DNA from: Ligula intestinalis
Taxonomy: Eukaryota > Platyhelminthes > Cestoda > Diphyllobothriidea > Diphyllobothriidae
DNA: 64,000 bases
Assembly: GCA_036362985.1 (NCBI GenBank)
Contig: JAYGXS010000002.1
Location: 6,288,456 to 6,352,455 of the forward strand
Direction of reading: 5' to 3'
Of the stretch, positions 48,000 to 59,102 are shown in pieces. A model generated the notes under the pieces. That model had not been told where the DNA came from and did no database searches. It was given only the letters and a program-made list of their open reading frames with translations. Made by a program: the position numbers and the translations under genes. Every line of letters begins with the position of its first letter. Position 1 is the first letter of the stretch.

Positions 48000-49387
48000 A
48001 TTTTATATTTTAGCCCCGAAGGACCTCTTCATTGCAAACTTAGTGCCGTGGAAAAATAAGTAAAAAGTTTATAAATGCTGCTCTCTGTGAACGACCGCAT
48101 AGGCAGCAGGAGCGTTTAGTACTTTTGGCAGATAAAATTAATACCCACCAACATATCGTCATTTTAAAATAGTAGTCAACACTCTCTGGAAACGCATGGT
48201 AAACTGAGGAAGTAGCAGTGAAAAAAACTCCTACCATTAAAACAGGGACAGAGTTCAGTAGACTCCCACTTAAAAAGAAGATAAAGGCAGGAGAAAAAAA
48301 CTGCTTCTGCAAAATTAAGGAGGTTGGTTGATCGGATTTATTGTAGTGCAATGAGACAGGATTGTTGATGAGAACGTATGAGGGTTGGAAATGCTTCTTG
48401 TCAATTGGAGAAATCATATAGCAGCAGAGGCTGTCGTTTACCACTGTAACACCGCCCGACTGGCTTCATTATCAACCAACAACGAGGTGAGAGCGGAGGT
48501 GGCCATCGCGGACAACATGGTCGACAAGATGAGGGAACGGGAGAGGTCACGTGATAATCTCCGAAACGCCGGAGATGCAACTGGTGGACTGCGGAGTCCA
48601 GCGACGAGCTGGCGAAAATAGCAAAACTGCCGTGAGCACGAGTAAAGACCATGAAGTCTATCGTCAGGTTTGTAAAACGCGGAACGAAGAACGGCAATGA
48701 CGAATGGACAGAGACGGGGACGAAAAATATAGGGGAAACAATGTAATATAAATCTAACCACCTCAAATACCAGGAGGACCTTTTTAAAAGTCCAAAAGTT
48801 GTGTGTTTGGGAAAGAGACGGATAACGAGGACTTTATATCTTTCGATGTTAACTGTTTACGTAATTTGACTTTAAAAATTGCTAACTTAGACGACAGCCT
48901 AATTTCGAGGGGGACTATTATTCCAGAGGAAGGCATATTTGGAGGCAAAGAAAGCAAGAATGGATCGAGGTGGAGCTAAATGGGCGTGCAATAATCCTGG
49001 AGGAATTACGAGTGGCATAAAATCTATCTGCGAGAATGAGAGCGTTGATTCGTGGAAGGTTAGGGGTAGAGTTAATGCGAAAGAAAAAACAGAGGCCGCT
49101 CGAATCTTCTGACCCAAAGAAATTTCATGTTCGCTAACTGACATCTCTCCATATAAGAAGTAGTGGATCGAGGAAGAGCGAATATTTTGCGAGTAAACAT
49201 CCTCTGTACATTTTCAACCTTACCGCGGTCAGAAGTATTCATTAGACCAAGGAGGGGACAGCAGTATTCTAGGATAGTTAGAACATACATGCGATAAAGT
49301 TTTAACTTTATTTCCAGCAGGAAGACATTGTGTGATATAAAACCACATATCTGTGCAGCTTTCGCAGACATTCGATCCACATGAGGT
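48000..49387 (-). mobile_element. LINE A, 3' segment (RT C-terminus and 3' UTR)
   Basis: The frame 49380-49072 encodes MSAKAAQICGFISHNVFLLE, LYRMYVLTILEYCCPLLGL and CQLANMKFLWVRRFERPLF, the post-palm region of the RT. About 900 bases of 3' UTR follow, ending near 48000 with CTTCGGGGCTAAAATATAAA. The frame is interrupted at 49388 by a CR1 and resumes at 51197. Confidence 0.8.
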
Positions 49388-51196
49388 CAGTCAGTCAGTC
49401 AGTATATTTGAGGGAAAAATAGGCTTGCGCCTTTGAACTCCCTATTTTTTCACATCGAAATCTCAAGAATTATAAACAATGTTAACAAGTTTTCAGTCAG
49501 GAAAATATAGACAGTCACATGGCGCAGTGGTGTTTCAAGGTTAATTTGTCACATAGTTCACGTTGTGTTGTAGCATGTGTATATCAAGTCGGTGTTTGAA
49601 TATCTCCACAGATTGGGACATAACAATGGCCTCGGGAAGGTTATTCCACGGGTCCACGACACGATTAGAGAAAAAATTCTTCCGTACATCCAATCGTCCT
49701 TGGGGCACATAGAGTTTGAAGGGATGCCCCCGGAGATTAGTTGTAGTGGCGAGTTGGAAGAAGTCGTCACACATGAGAGCGCAGTCAAAGCCACGCACGA
49801 TACGGAAGGTTTGTATCAAATCTCCGCGTAACTGCCTATAACTCAAAGGATAGAGATTAAGGTTATTTAGGCGGATCTCATATGGTAGTGAACCTTGGCC
49901 TCTTACTAATTTTGTTGCTCGCCGCTGCACCCTCTCAAGTACGTTATAATCCTGCCGCATCCACGGTCTCCAGGCTTGAATCGCGTATTCAAGATGTGGC
50001 CTTATGAAGGTACCGAAGATTTTCGAGAAACAATCTTCATCAAAAACCGTGAATGCCCGCTTGATGGCGTACAACATTGAAGTTGCAGTTTTAGCCGCCT
50101 TACAACATTGTGTAGAAGGTTTGAGATTGTCTGTCATCAAGATGCCGAGATCCTTCTGTATTTCTGTTTCTTGCAGAGGGATTCCGTTCAGATGGTAGGG
50201 TCGCGCATAAGGCACCGCATTTCGATTTCCCAGGCGCAGCAGAGTGCATTTGTTAGAATTGAAGGACAGCAGCCATCTATGCGACCACTCGTTTAATCGA
50301 CAAAGATTTTCCTGGAAGTTATCTTCATCGGCAGCGCACCTGATGACCCTCCATATTTTTACATCATCTGCAAACATGGCGCACTCGCAGTCCAATTCCT
50401 GTACACAATCATGAACGAACAAGAGAAAGAGGGTGGGTCCGAGTACTGAACCTTGAGGGACTCCACTCTCGATGACTGTCGGCCTTGATTGTTTTCGTCC
50501 TACACACACTGTTTGGGAACGACCAGATAGGAAATTCTCAATCCACGTAAGAAGTCTGCCTCCGATACCCATCAGTCTCAACTTATGCAGGAGACGTTGG
50601 TGTGGAACACTGTCAAAGGCCTTCCGGAAATCAATGTAGGCTGCATGTACAGTTTCTTTTGCATCAATTGCCCTTGTCCAGCTTTGCATCGTATAAAGCA
50701 AGTTTGTTACACATGACCTTCCCCTACGGAATCCAAATTGCGCATTCGACAATATATTGTGAGTTTCACAATATATCATCAATTGCTTCTTGATGATCTT
50801 CTCCATTACTTTGCAGCATATGGAGGTCAGACTCACGGGTCTGTAGTTATTCGCAGATGCACGACCACCGCTTTTGTAAAGCGGTTTAATATGCGCTAAT
50901 TTCCAGTCCGGAGGAAGTATTCCAGTATCAAACGATTTCTGACACACTAGTGAAAGGGGTTTAGCTAGTTCTCTAGCAAGTTCCTTGAGCAATTTGGCAG
51001 GAATTTCATCAGGACCCGGAGATTTACATTCCTTCAAGCTTTTTAGTTCTTGAAAAATCGCCTCTTCTTCAAACAAAATATCCCCAATATTTGGTGCTTC
51101 CACGACCTCGTCAACAGTTGCGACGAAGGGAGGTTCTATGGTGAAGACAGACTGAAAGAACTCAGCAAAATGTTCTGCTTTGTTTTTACAGTCGGA
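49388..51196 (-). mobile_element. CR1 LINE nested in LINE A, 5'-truncated
   Basis: The insert is bounded by LINE A sequence on both sides. It has an uninterrupted RT frame, about 150 bases of 3' UTR, and ends in a tandem (ACTG)n tail next to LINE A at 49388. The 5' end is cut inside ORF2, as is usual for incomplete reverse transcription. It is the best preserved element in the window, so probably among the youngest. Confidence 0.88.
49541..51196 (-). CDS. CR1 reverse transcriptase, open, 5'-truncated
   Basis: The frame is open for 551 codons from the truncation point to a stop at 49541, with no start codon of its own. Order from the N-terminus: FAEFFQSVF, KECKSPGPDEIPAKLLKEL, NNYRPVSLTSICCKVMEKII, FGFRRGRSCVTNLL, YIDFRKAFDSVPHQRLLHKL (motif A), SGVPQGSVLGPTLFLLF (motif B), MFADDVKIWR (motif C, catalytic Asp pair), FGTFIRPHLEYAIQAWRPW, QRRATKLVRG and LATTTNLRGHPFKL. 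All RT catalytic residues are present, but the endonuclease is missing, so it cannot move by itself. Confidence 0.88.
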   Translation of the reverse strand, partial: SDCKNKAEHFAEFFQSVFTIEPPFVATVDEVVEAPNIGDILFEEEAIFQELKSLKECKSPGPDEIPAKLLKELARELAKPLSLVCQKSFDTGILPPDWKLAHIKPLYKSGGRASANNYRPVSLTSICCKVMEKIIKKQLMIYCETHNILSNAQFGFRRGRSCVTNLLYTMQSWTRAIDAKETVHAAYIDFRKAFDSVPHQRLLHKLRLMGIGGRLLTWIENFLSGRSQTVCVGRKQSRPTVIESGVPQGSVLGPTLFLLFVHDCVQELDCECAMFADDVKIWRVIRCAADEDNFQENLCRLNEWSHRWLLSFNSNKCTLLRLGNRNAVPYARPYHLNGIPLQETEIQKDLGILMTDNLKPSTQCCKAAKTATSMLYAIKRAFTVFDEDCFSKIFGTFIRPHLEYAIQAWRPWMRQDYNVLERVQRRATKLVRGQGSLPYEIRLNNLNLYPLSYRQLRGDLIQTFRIVRGFDCALMCDDFFQLATTTNLRGHPFKLYVPQGRLDVRKNFFSNRVVDPWNNLPEAIVMSQSVEIFKHRLDIHMLQHNVNYVTN

Positions 51197-51644
51197 GGTG
51201 ATAATGCTAGTTTATTTGTGTAGCTTAGACCTAAGTCTTTTACGGTGGATCGTTCTTTAAGTGGAATATTTTGAAAGACTAGTGAATGGGGAAGCTTGGT
51301 CGGACCGAAACACATGAAACTACACTTGGATGGAGAGAATTCGATCTGCCAGGTAGCACTCCAACGTGAGAGTGTAAATAGGTCCGCATTTATTTTATCA
51401 ACGCACATACTTGCCGTGACCTTAGAAAATGAGTATATGCATTTGAAGTCGTCTGCATAAATGAGCTCGTGTGAATTTTATAGAACAGTCGAAATTTCGT
51501 TTATGTATACAATGAAGAGTAAAGGACCTGAGACAGTACCTTGAAAAACGCCACGCGTGATCAGCTGAGCGATGGAGTAACTATTACCTACTAGGACCTT
51601 CTGGCTGCGGTTAGACAAGTAGGATCCGATGAAGGGGAGGAGGG
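51197..51644 (-). mobile_element. LINE A, RT palm segment
   Basis: Continuing LINE A across the CR1, this encodes FIGSYLSNRSQKVLVGNSYS, RGVFQGTVSGPLLFIVYINE, LIYADDFKCIYSF (motif C with YADD) and SRWSATWQIEFSPSKCSFMC. It ends at KDLGLSYTNKLALS, exactly where the piece at 49387 resumes. One in-frame stop lies near 51480. Confidence 0.82.
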
Positions 51645-54496
51645 CTTATAGTCTATGTCAGTTGCAAGCTGACAGCCACGGCTGAAGTACCGGTCCCAGC
51701 ACGAGATGTGGAAATGCTTAATATTACTATATCTGCTAAGTACGCCAGGCCACTGACGCTTTCGGTGACATACCGCCCGCCAAACCATTCTCATGACCAA
51801 GACACTATCCTCATAGCAGAATTGTAGAGGGTTAGTGAGAAAAAAGACATTCTCATCGTTGGGGACTTTAACGCTCTTGGTGTTGACTGGCAGACATGGA
51901 CTGCACAAGGTCTTCAAGACAACTTCAATCACAAATTACTACAATGGGCCACAGCCAAACTGCTCTGCCAATCCGTCGCGTTTGGAACGCGGGCTAGGGA
52001 AGGACAACAGTCGAACTGTCTCGACCTTATCTTTACCCGAGAGGACGAAACTGTGATTGACCTGCAGGATCGACCCCCATTAGGGTCAAGCGACCATATT
52101 ATGCTGTATTTCGAGTATTCGCTGTTCTCCAAACCCTACTCCTCCGACACATGGGAAAGTAACATTTGGAAGGGTGACTACCCACTTGTGAGAAGAGAAA
52201 TGTCAGAGGTATCATGGGAAACAGATCTCCAAGGTGGGGCAAATGAGCAGTGGATGACCTTTAGCTCGACGTTGAAAAGGACTCTTTGTCTCAATTGTCC
52301 CTTCAGAAGAAAGACAAGTACGAATCGCCCGAAGTGGAGGAACTCAAACTTGCAGGCCGCTTTCAAAAAAAGAAACCGCTTCTGGAGACGCTACAGATTA
52401 ACCGGCTCCGGTAAACACTTATGGGAGTATAAGCAACAACGTAACATTTGTAAAAGAGAAGCTACTAAACTGCGCAAGAAATACGAGTTGAACATATTAC
52501 ACAAGTCGCTGGAACACCCCAAGATCTTGTATGGTTACATACGAAGCATGAAGAGATCTCAGGAACTGATCCCTGCCCTTAGATCAGCCAATTGACAACT
52601 GGTGACCGAAGACCAGATGAAAGCCTCCCTCCTCTCCGAGTTCTTTGAATCCGTCTACACACGAGAACCTACAACTTTTGCTGACGGTCCGTCCGCTCAT
52701 CGACCGATAATTGCACCCTTACCCTCCTCCTTATTGCCCAAAATAGAGGACCTAGAGTTTTCACACAACACTGTCAGGGCCGAATTACTCCAACTTAAGC
52801 CTGCCAAATCGCCTGGGCTGGACAAAATTCCTGCACTAGCACTAAGAGAATTAGCTAACGAAATATGCAAACCCCTGGCTGCCATCTTCCAGAAATCTTT
52901 TGACGAAGGCGAACTCCCAGAAGAATGGAAGTGGGCAAACGTCACCCCGATCTATAAGGGAGGTTCGCGACTTGATTGCGCAAATTACTGTCCTGTCAGT
53001 CTAACTTGCATCGCGGGCAAAGTAATGGAGCGCATTATTAAGAAGCATTTAATGTATTTCCTCGAAAGCAACAAAATACTATGTGATGGACAGCACGGCT
53101 TTCGCCCAGGACGCTCTTGCCTCACGAGTGCTCTTTACTCACAGGAGAAGTGAACAAAGGCCGCTGATAAGGGCTATCCAATGGATATTATATTCTTCGA
53201 CTTCAAAAAGTCCTTCGATAGTGTACCACACAGGCTTCTTCTGCAGAAGATTTGGGACGTGGGAATCCAAGGAAAAACGTATAAATGGATCAGTAGTTTA
53301 TTGTCCCTCAGAGAACAGAGGGTCGTTGTCGGAAACTCAACCTCAGAATGGACAATGGTCGAGAGTGGTGTACCACAAGGCTCAGTTTTGGGTCCGCTGC
53401 TATTCCTGATTTACGTAAACGACTGTCTCGATGAGCTTGATTGCGCAGCTGTCATGTTTGCGGATGACATAAAAATATGGGCTGAAATTAGGTGCGCCGA
53501 TGACGCAAAGAGACTACAGTCAAACATCGATAAACTGGTTATCTGGTCGTCCACGTGGCTTCTTAACTTTAATGTATCCAAGTGTCTTGTTCTACACCTA
53601 AGCTCGGGGCGAAAAGTGCCACCGAAACACAGTTATTTTATCAATGGTACCGCATTAAACGAGGTTGAGACACACAAAGATCTGAGTATATGGACAACCG
53701 CGAACTTGATGCAAACAGAGCACTGTAAAACGTCCGTCCAGAAGGCAACTAGTACCCTGCACTGGATCAGACGAGCGTTCAAAATCTTTCCACCTGAACT
53801 CTTCGGAAAAATATTTGGCACCTTTGTGAGACCACATCTTGAATACGGAATGCCAGTTTGGACACTGTGGTTGAAGAAAGATGTGGAGCTTCTTGAAAAA
53901 GTGCAATGCAGGGCGATAAAGATGGTCGACGGTCTCAGGGACTTACCATATCAGGAGAGATTGATCAAACTTGACCTTTTTCCTTTGTCTTACAGGAACG
54001 TTCAGTGCAGCGTGCTCTGGACATTCCGGATAATCCGGGGCCACATTTCCTCCCTAAAATTGGAGGATTTCTTCCAATTAGCCACCACTACTCACCTGCG
54101 TGGCCATCCTTACAAGGTCACAAACGAACGCACCCGATTAGACCTCCGAACATATTTCTTCAGTCAACGCGTTGTCCGGCCTTGGAACTTGCTACCAAGC
54201 AAGACGGTTTCCGCTGACACAATTGCGGAATTTAAAAGAAGACTTGATGCGATTTTATTTGACAAAAGGCGACTTTTACAACACGATTTCCTACTGCCAG
54301 CACTGTGAACCATTTTTCTGACTTAAGACCGTTTTCATTCTTTTCCGTGAAAATTAACTCGACATTCGGTTATGATATCATATGTGCTCCCCCCGACTGC
54401 ACATTAACTGTAAGAATGACCTTGTTTGCGTTACATTAATAGGGTCCTCAAGGGCATTTCTTGCCTGTTACCCCTAAAATATACATATATAAAAAA
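51645..54496 (+). mobile_element. CR1-like LINE B, inserted into LINE A in opposite orientation
   Basis: This is plus-strand LINE sequence between two minus-strand halves of LINE A. It starts inside the endonuclease domain, carries the rest of ORF2 and ends in an ATATATAAAAAAA tail at about 54496. LINE A coding for the same residues (a PPLLxF segment) appears on both sides, which fits a short target-site duplication of about 14 bases. Confidence 0.85.
51660..54308 (+). pseudogene. LINE B endonuclease-reverse transcriptase, three stops, no frameshift
   Basis: All of it is in one frame. The endonuclease part has VTYRPPNHS, VGDFNALGVDW, SNCLDLIFT and LGSSDHIML. RT follows: KPAKSPGLDKIPALALREL, GFRPGRSCLTSAL, FFDFKKSFDSVPH (motif A, near 53185), SGVPQGSVLGPLLFLIYVND, MFADDIKIWAE (motif C, near 53455), FGTFVRPHLEYGMPVWT and LATTTHLRGHPYKV. 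Stops are a TAG at 51825, a TGA at 52593 and a TGA at 53151. Without these the gene would be intact, so decay is by point mutation only. Confidence 0.88.
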
Positions 54497-55905
54497 AGTC
54501 GAGGAGAGGGGGACAGATGCCAATGGCTTCCAATTTTACCAGAAGCCGTCTGTGCGGTACCTTGTTGAAGGCTTTTCTCAGGTCAAAGTAGATAACAACT
54601 ACGGATTGCTGCTCGTTACGGAGGGAAGTGACGTGGTTAAGAAAAGCTCAGTGACACGTCTTGCATGATTTTTCGGGTAGAGAACCATGCTGCGAGTCGC
54701 TTTAAAGCTTATTTTTAGGCATAAATCGAGAATTTGATGAAAAATTATCTTCTCCAGAAGTTTAGCTAGGGCCGGGTTTTCATGAACACCGCGGTAGTTA
54801 TTTATGTCTGAACGAGATCCTGATTTAAAGATTGGAAGACTGGAAGAAACCATTTGAGAGATAGACTGAAAATATACGGCTAAGTAATTTGGGGAAGGTC
54901 GACACTCTTTTGATAACTGAGTTGGGAATACCGTCAATTCCCGAAGAGTGCGAGTTTTTTAGACGAAGAATATGCTTTCGAATTAATTCTATGGAGAAAT
55001 CAATGTTCCCGAGAGTATTGTCTGAGTATGTTTGAGACGACGGGACCGGTTCGGATTCTGTCATAAAATGCATTGAATAATTCAGCATTGAATAATTGAA
55101 TAATTGAATAATAATAATTGAATAATTCAGCCTAATCAGACTCATCGAGTACAAATGTTTTATTTTCATTGAGCAATGGGGGTATTTCAATTCCTCATTT
55201 TGCGGAGGACCTACGACGAAACAGTTGTGGAACCGATTTTGCAGAATTTAACTCACACAGGGCGCAAGATTCCCTGTACTGGTCACGTGCAAGACGAATC
55301 TTTGACGCTAATTCGAAGATCTCTGCGATCCTTAGATGAACGGACAGCGAACTAGTAGATCGATCTTTCAGCTGCCTCCTCAATTTCTTTAGTCGGGGCA
55401 AAAGAAAATGAGGGACGGTCGATTCTGGTGTGTAGGGTTTCGCAATTTTAGTGGGCACTAATTTCAGCATTTTATTAGAAACGACCGAAATGAGTTCAGC
55501 AAGATATGCAGAGTCGATAGTGGAGGAGAGGTTCTGCCAGTCTAATGAGCCAAGAAAATTGTTGATCAAGCTTATGTCTGCGAGGTCATGAACATGATAG
55601 GTACGACCAGCGCTAGCCTTTTCCGTAGAAGGAAGCGGAAGACAACAGTAAATTAATGTGTGATCACTTTGGAAGATGCCCTGCTTAAAGTCAACGAAGA
55701 GGGGAGCAATACCGTTTGTAAAAATCAGATCTAGTATATGATTCTGTCTTGTTGGAAAACGAACCTGTTTAGACCAGTTAGAAACACTAATGGTATCTAG
55801 GAAAGGCTGAAATCTAGGTGGACAACAGTTTAAAAGCCATTCAATTTCAGGAAAATTAAAATCTCCAGCAATTATCCTATGATACTATGGAGGATGAGTG
55901 ATAAA
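54497..55905 (-). mobile_element. LINE A, 5' segment (endonuclease end to RT fingers)
   Basis: The minus strand encodes IIAGDFNFPEIEWLLNCCP (endonuclease, near 55885), NHILDLIFTNGIAPLF, QSDHTLIYCCLPLPS, then SVHLRIAEIFELASKIRLAR, SHSSGIDGIPNSVIKRV, IFKSGSRSDINNYRGV and VVIYFDLRKAFNKVPHRRLL (motif A, near 54590). It stops at CPPLLDF, where LINE B is inserted, and continues at 51644. Frame changes occur near 55190 and 54830. With the other two pieces this restores the order of one element about 3.2 kb long. Confidence 0.82.
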
Positions 55906-55928
55906 TAAGAAAATTGCATGTCATTTAC

Positions 55929-56120
55929 TTCGCCTATCCCAGTTCGGATTGCCGCAGCCCGCTTCGAAAGCACCATAGCAGTTATCTGTGTGGTTGCCTT
56001 TTTCGTCCCACAATTGCAAGCGGGTGAAAGAGTAAGGACTGAGTTTAATGGACACATTCCAGCTTAAGTTGTCAGGATGACCCCTACAGACTAGCTCTTT
56101 GCTGCTGGATACTGGGATGC
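55929..56120 (-). other. unassigned exon-like open frame
   Basis: The frame encodes KELVCRGHPDNLSWNVSIKL and then a segment with NHTDNCYGAFEAGCGNPNWD, rich in Cys, Trp and N-glycosylation sites, unlike the LINE proteins around it. It has a good donor (GAA|GTAAAT at 55929) and several AG acceptors near 56110-56125. It could be an exon of an extracellular-domain protein or a chance frame. I do not recognise a family. Confidence 0.25.
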
Positions 56121-56309
56121 CAGGAGTGGCCCGAGCAATGAGACTGAGACACATCGTCGGAAAATAGGGACTGGGCCAACATTGCGACAAAATATAACTA
56201 TTGATGAAAATTGCTGACAATAATTTTCTTGTGGGTAGACACACTCGTTTCCAACACACCCCTCATCATCAGTTACAAACATACTGTCCAAGCTATGGCT
56301 GCACATGTA

Positions 56310-57430
56310 AACCCTATAGTCTATATCTTAGTACGGTCGAGGTGGGCCAACTTCGTGTCCCACAGTCGATCGTTTGGAGTTGCGAAATTTGGATCAGATC
56401 ATGTACTTGTCCGTGCCCGTTTTAAGATCCGATTGTCAAATCGCTGTAAGATACTGCACCCCAAACGCTTCAACGTTATGGCACTGTCAAATCCAGAAGC
56501 CCGTGTAGCGTTCAACGAAAGTATCCCTGCGCGGATCAGAGATCAATTCGCTGTTCGCGTCAAACCAGCACATAGCGTCGATTACCAAACTTCGCCCAAT
56601 ACTCAGTTGCCAAACTTGACAGATGCACTACTTTGTGCGATGAATTCGGGCTTGCAACAACACGTTGCACCGAGGAGGGACTAGATCTCCACACCGGCCC
56701 TGCATCTCTCGGCACAAGCTCGACTCGCTTTGTTGTCAAGCTTGGATAACTACCGCTCAATCAGACGCCAAACTACATGATCAACGAGATGCGATCATCA
56801 GAAACATTGAATATAGTCAGCTGGCTCCATGAAATCAGCTTGAAACTCGGGTAACTTACGCCAGCTCTATTAACTTTTGCGTGATGCAGCTAGCAACTGT
56901 AAACCTCCTGGCACTACCGTTCGGTATAAGTCGGGTCAAGTGATAACTTATATGGCTGAAAAAACGATCGGTGGCTAGAGCGCTTTTGTGAGCTACTGGA
57001 ATCACCCATATGTTCGCCTGCAAGCCCACAGCTATCAATTGGAATTTAATACGATAGTGGCTGCGAGCCACCTACGAGGTTTGAACTGCAATCGGTATTC
57101 AAATGACTGAATGTTCAGAAGGCAGCGGTTTAAGATGGTATCCCAGCAGAATCCTTCCAAAATTATTGTTCTGTTTTGACGGGCTCACTACACCGGCTAT
57201 ACGTGACTATATTGGTCACTGTCCATTGCTTTACCGAGACCGAAGCGAGGTAACGTGCGATTATGCTCAGCTTACCACGGCATTCGCCTTATAGATATAG
57301 ACGCCAAAGTGTTTGCGACCATCCTTCTCCGCAGACTTTCGTCTGAACTTCTCGACCGCCTTCGCATCTACCGCGCCTACCAGTGATCCAATGCGCCTCT
57401 TTAATCATCGATAAACATATATGCCTTGCG
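56310..57430 (+). mobile_element. RTE-like LINE, decayed endonuclease-RT fragment
   Basis: The frame 56211-56684 reads, from about 56310, VYILVRSRWANFVSHSRSFG and FGSDHVLVRARFKIRLS, the end of an RTE-type endonuclease (compare IDYILVGARFRSWVHDSRSM at 37.4 kb). After many lesions, about 57290-57400 reads IDAKVFATILLRRLSSELLD, an RT finger segment. It is very degraded. Confidence 0.65.
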
Positions 57431-59102
57431 TCTGTTAGCCAAGGAAAAACAACAACAAGACCATGGAATGAAAAGCTATTGCCTTTAACGTAAGCGATGA
57501 TAAAAAAATTTTATATTTTGGGCGCCGAGGCCCTAAATATTGCTAAATTAGTGCTTTGGCAAAATAAATACAAAGTTGGTAAAGTAGGCAGCGGGAGTGT
57601 TTAGTAATGTAGGCAGATAAATCCATATTCACCAACGTAAGATCATTTTAAAATAACAGTCAACACTCCTACAAATACGCTTTCTTATATCCGTCGTCTT
57701 CTGCGTGGCCTTCTTGTCCTGTTTCCTTGGGTCATCCTTTGTTCTGCGTCCGTATGCCTTCCTACATTCACCTCCGCCATTTAATTCGTGTTTGCCAGGT
57801 CGGTCAGCAGATCATATGCTATAGTTTCATTCGGCCTCGCCTCACAGATTTCGCTGCTCTGATCTACACATTAAAAAACATTAGACGGAAAATGATTCTC
57901 ACTAGCCGCCGCGTGTCCGCCACGCGTTTTCTCCTGGTCTGCATCTGCGGTTTCGTAAAAAGACAGAAATTGGTTTGCATGCAGACGCTTGTCTACCCCC
58001 GGCTCGCACGCATCGCGGTTCTCCTCTAAATAACACATACCATTAGTGACAAGATTGCCCTTGCCTTCTGCCTCATCAACCTCATAGATTATTTCCTGCG
58101 GCATTTTCTACAACGGAAAACGGAACCGTCGCCGTTCCGCGCAAGCTTGCTCTGGACTTTTTCGTTTGCGCAATCGCACCGATGCCGAGAGGGCAGCAGT
58201 CCTTCCTTTTGCCAGTCAAAACCACATCGTTTGAATTAAGAGTTTTAGCTAGCTCTTTGTATTGCGTTGGTTGAGATAGCCTGACAGATCGCGCGCTGCA
58301 AGTTTCGAGGCGTCAACAGACAAAAAAGCCTTTTGTCAGCAAGTCAACAGTTTAAGCACTGTTCCGTTTCTGTTACTATCTTCGTAAGCACAACTCCCAA
58401 CGCGTTGTAAGCTGCATAAATTACTTTTTTACAGGGTTCCCCAGACAGGGAGAGCTTTTAAAAAATCTGCCTCAACATACCTTCTTTGTCTTTCACCTGG
58501 CCATACAGTTTCCCTGGATGTAAACCGCGGCGTTGTTCTCATTGTTGGCGAGCTGCATGATGCAATGGGGTTCGCGCCTAAGGTGCCTTCTGTGGCTACT
58601 TACGAAGAACTGAATTTAAGGCAATTTTTTTCATTTCTCGGCCATTGCAATTTGCATTTGTCAGAAATTTAATCTTAAATTTTCAATAAGTCAATATTCT
58701 TCCTATTTTATCCTCATATAGCTTAAAAATTTGCTCTTATTTGGCTTCCGCATCTCCCATTGTTTGCATTTGTACGCCAGTATTTTCTGTCATTTGCACT
58801 TTTTGCCAACTGAATTGAACCCGCGCGGTTTGAATTTTTGAGCAAAACCAAGGCGATTATATTTCAAGTTCTATGCAGAAAGATACCGTCTTTGGACACA
58901 AGTTGAATCAAAAACCTATTATTCTGAACAATCTTCCGTCCAATTTCCTTCGATACCCCCACTGCTCGACGAGGAACTCTTCTCCAAATCGGGCATCTCG
59001 CTGGAAATATTGGCTCGGCCTACATAGTCTACTTGTCCCAATCACTCTCGTCAGGGCTCTGAGAAGTATCCACGGACAGGTTGAGTCGATATATTTATAG
59101 AC
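57431..59102. other. LINE 3' end at 57500-57690, otherwise no recognised feature
   Basis: 57500-57690 matches the LINE A-type 3' end at 48000-48190 (TTTTATATTTT, TTAGTGC, GGCAGCGGGAGTGTTTAGTA, CATTTTAAAATA). The open frames at 57727-58104 overlap on both strands and match nothing I know. 58600-58870 is AT-rich. Confidence 0.5.

Noticed and set aside
57727..58104. Host gene exon from overlapping frames of 100 and 77 residues on opposite strands
   Set aside because: Both frames are low in recognisable motifs, and overlapping frames on both strands are common in this composition. No family match.
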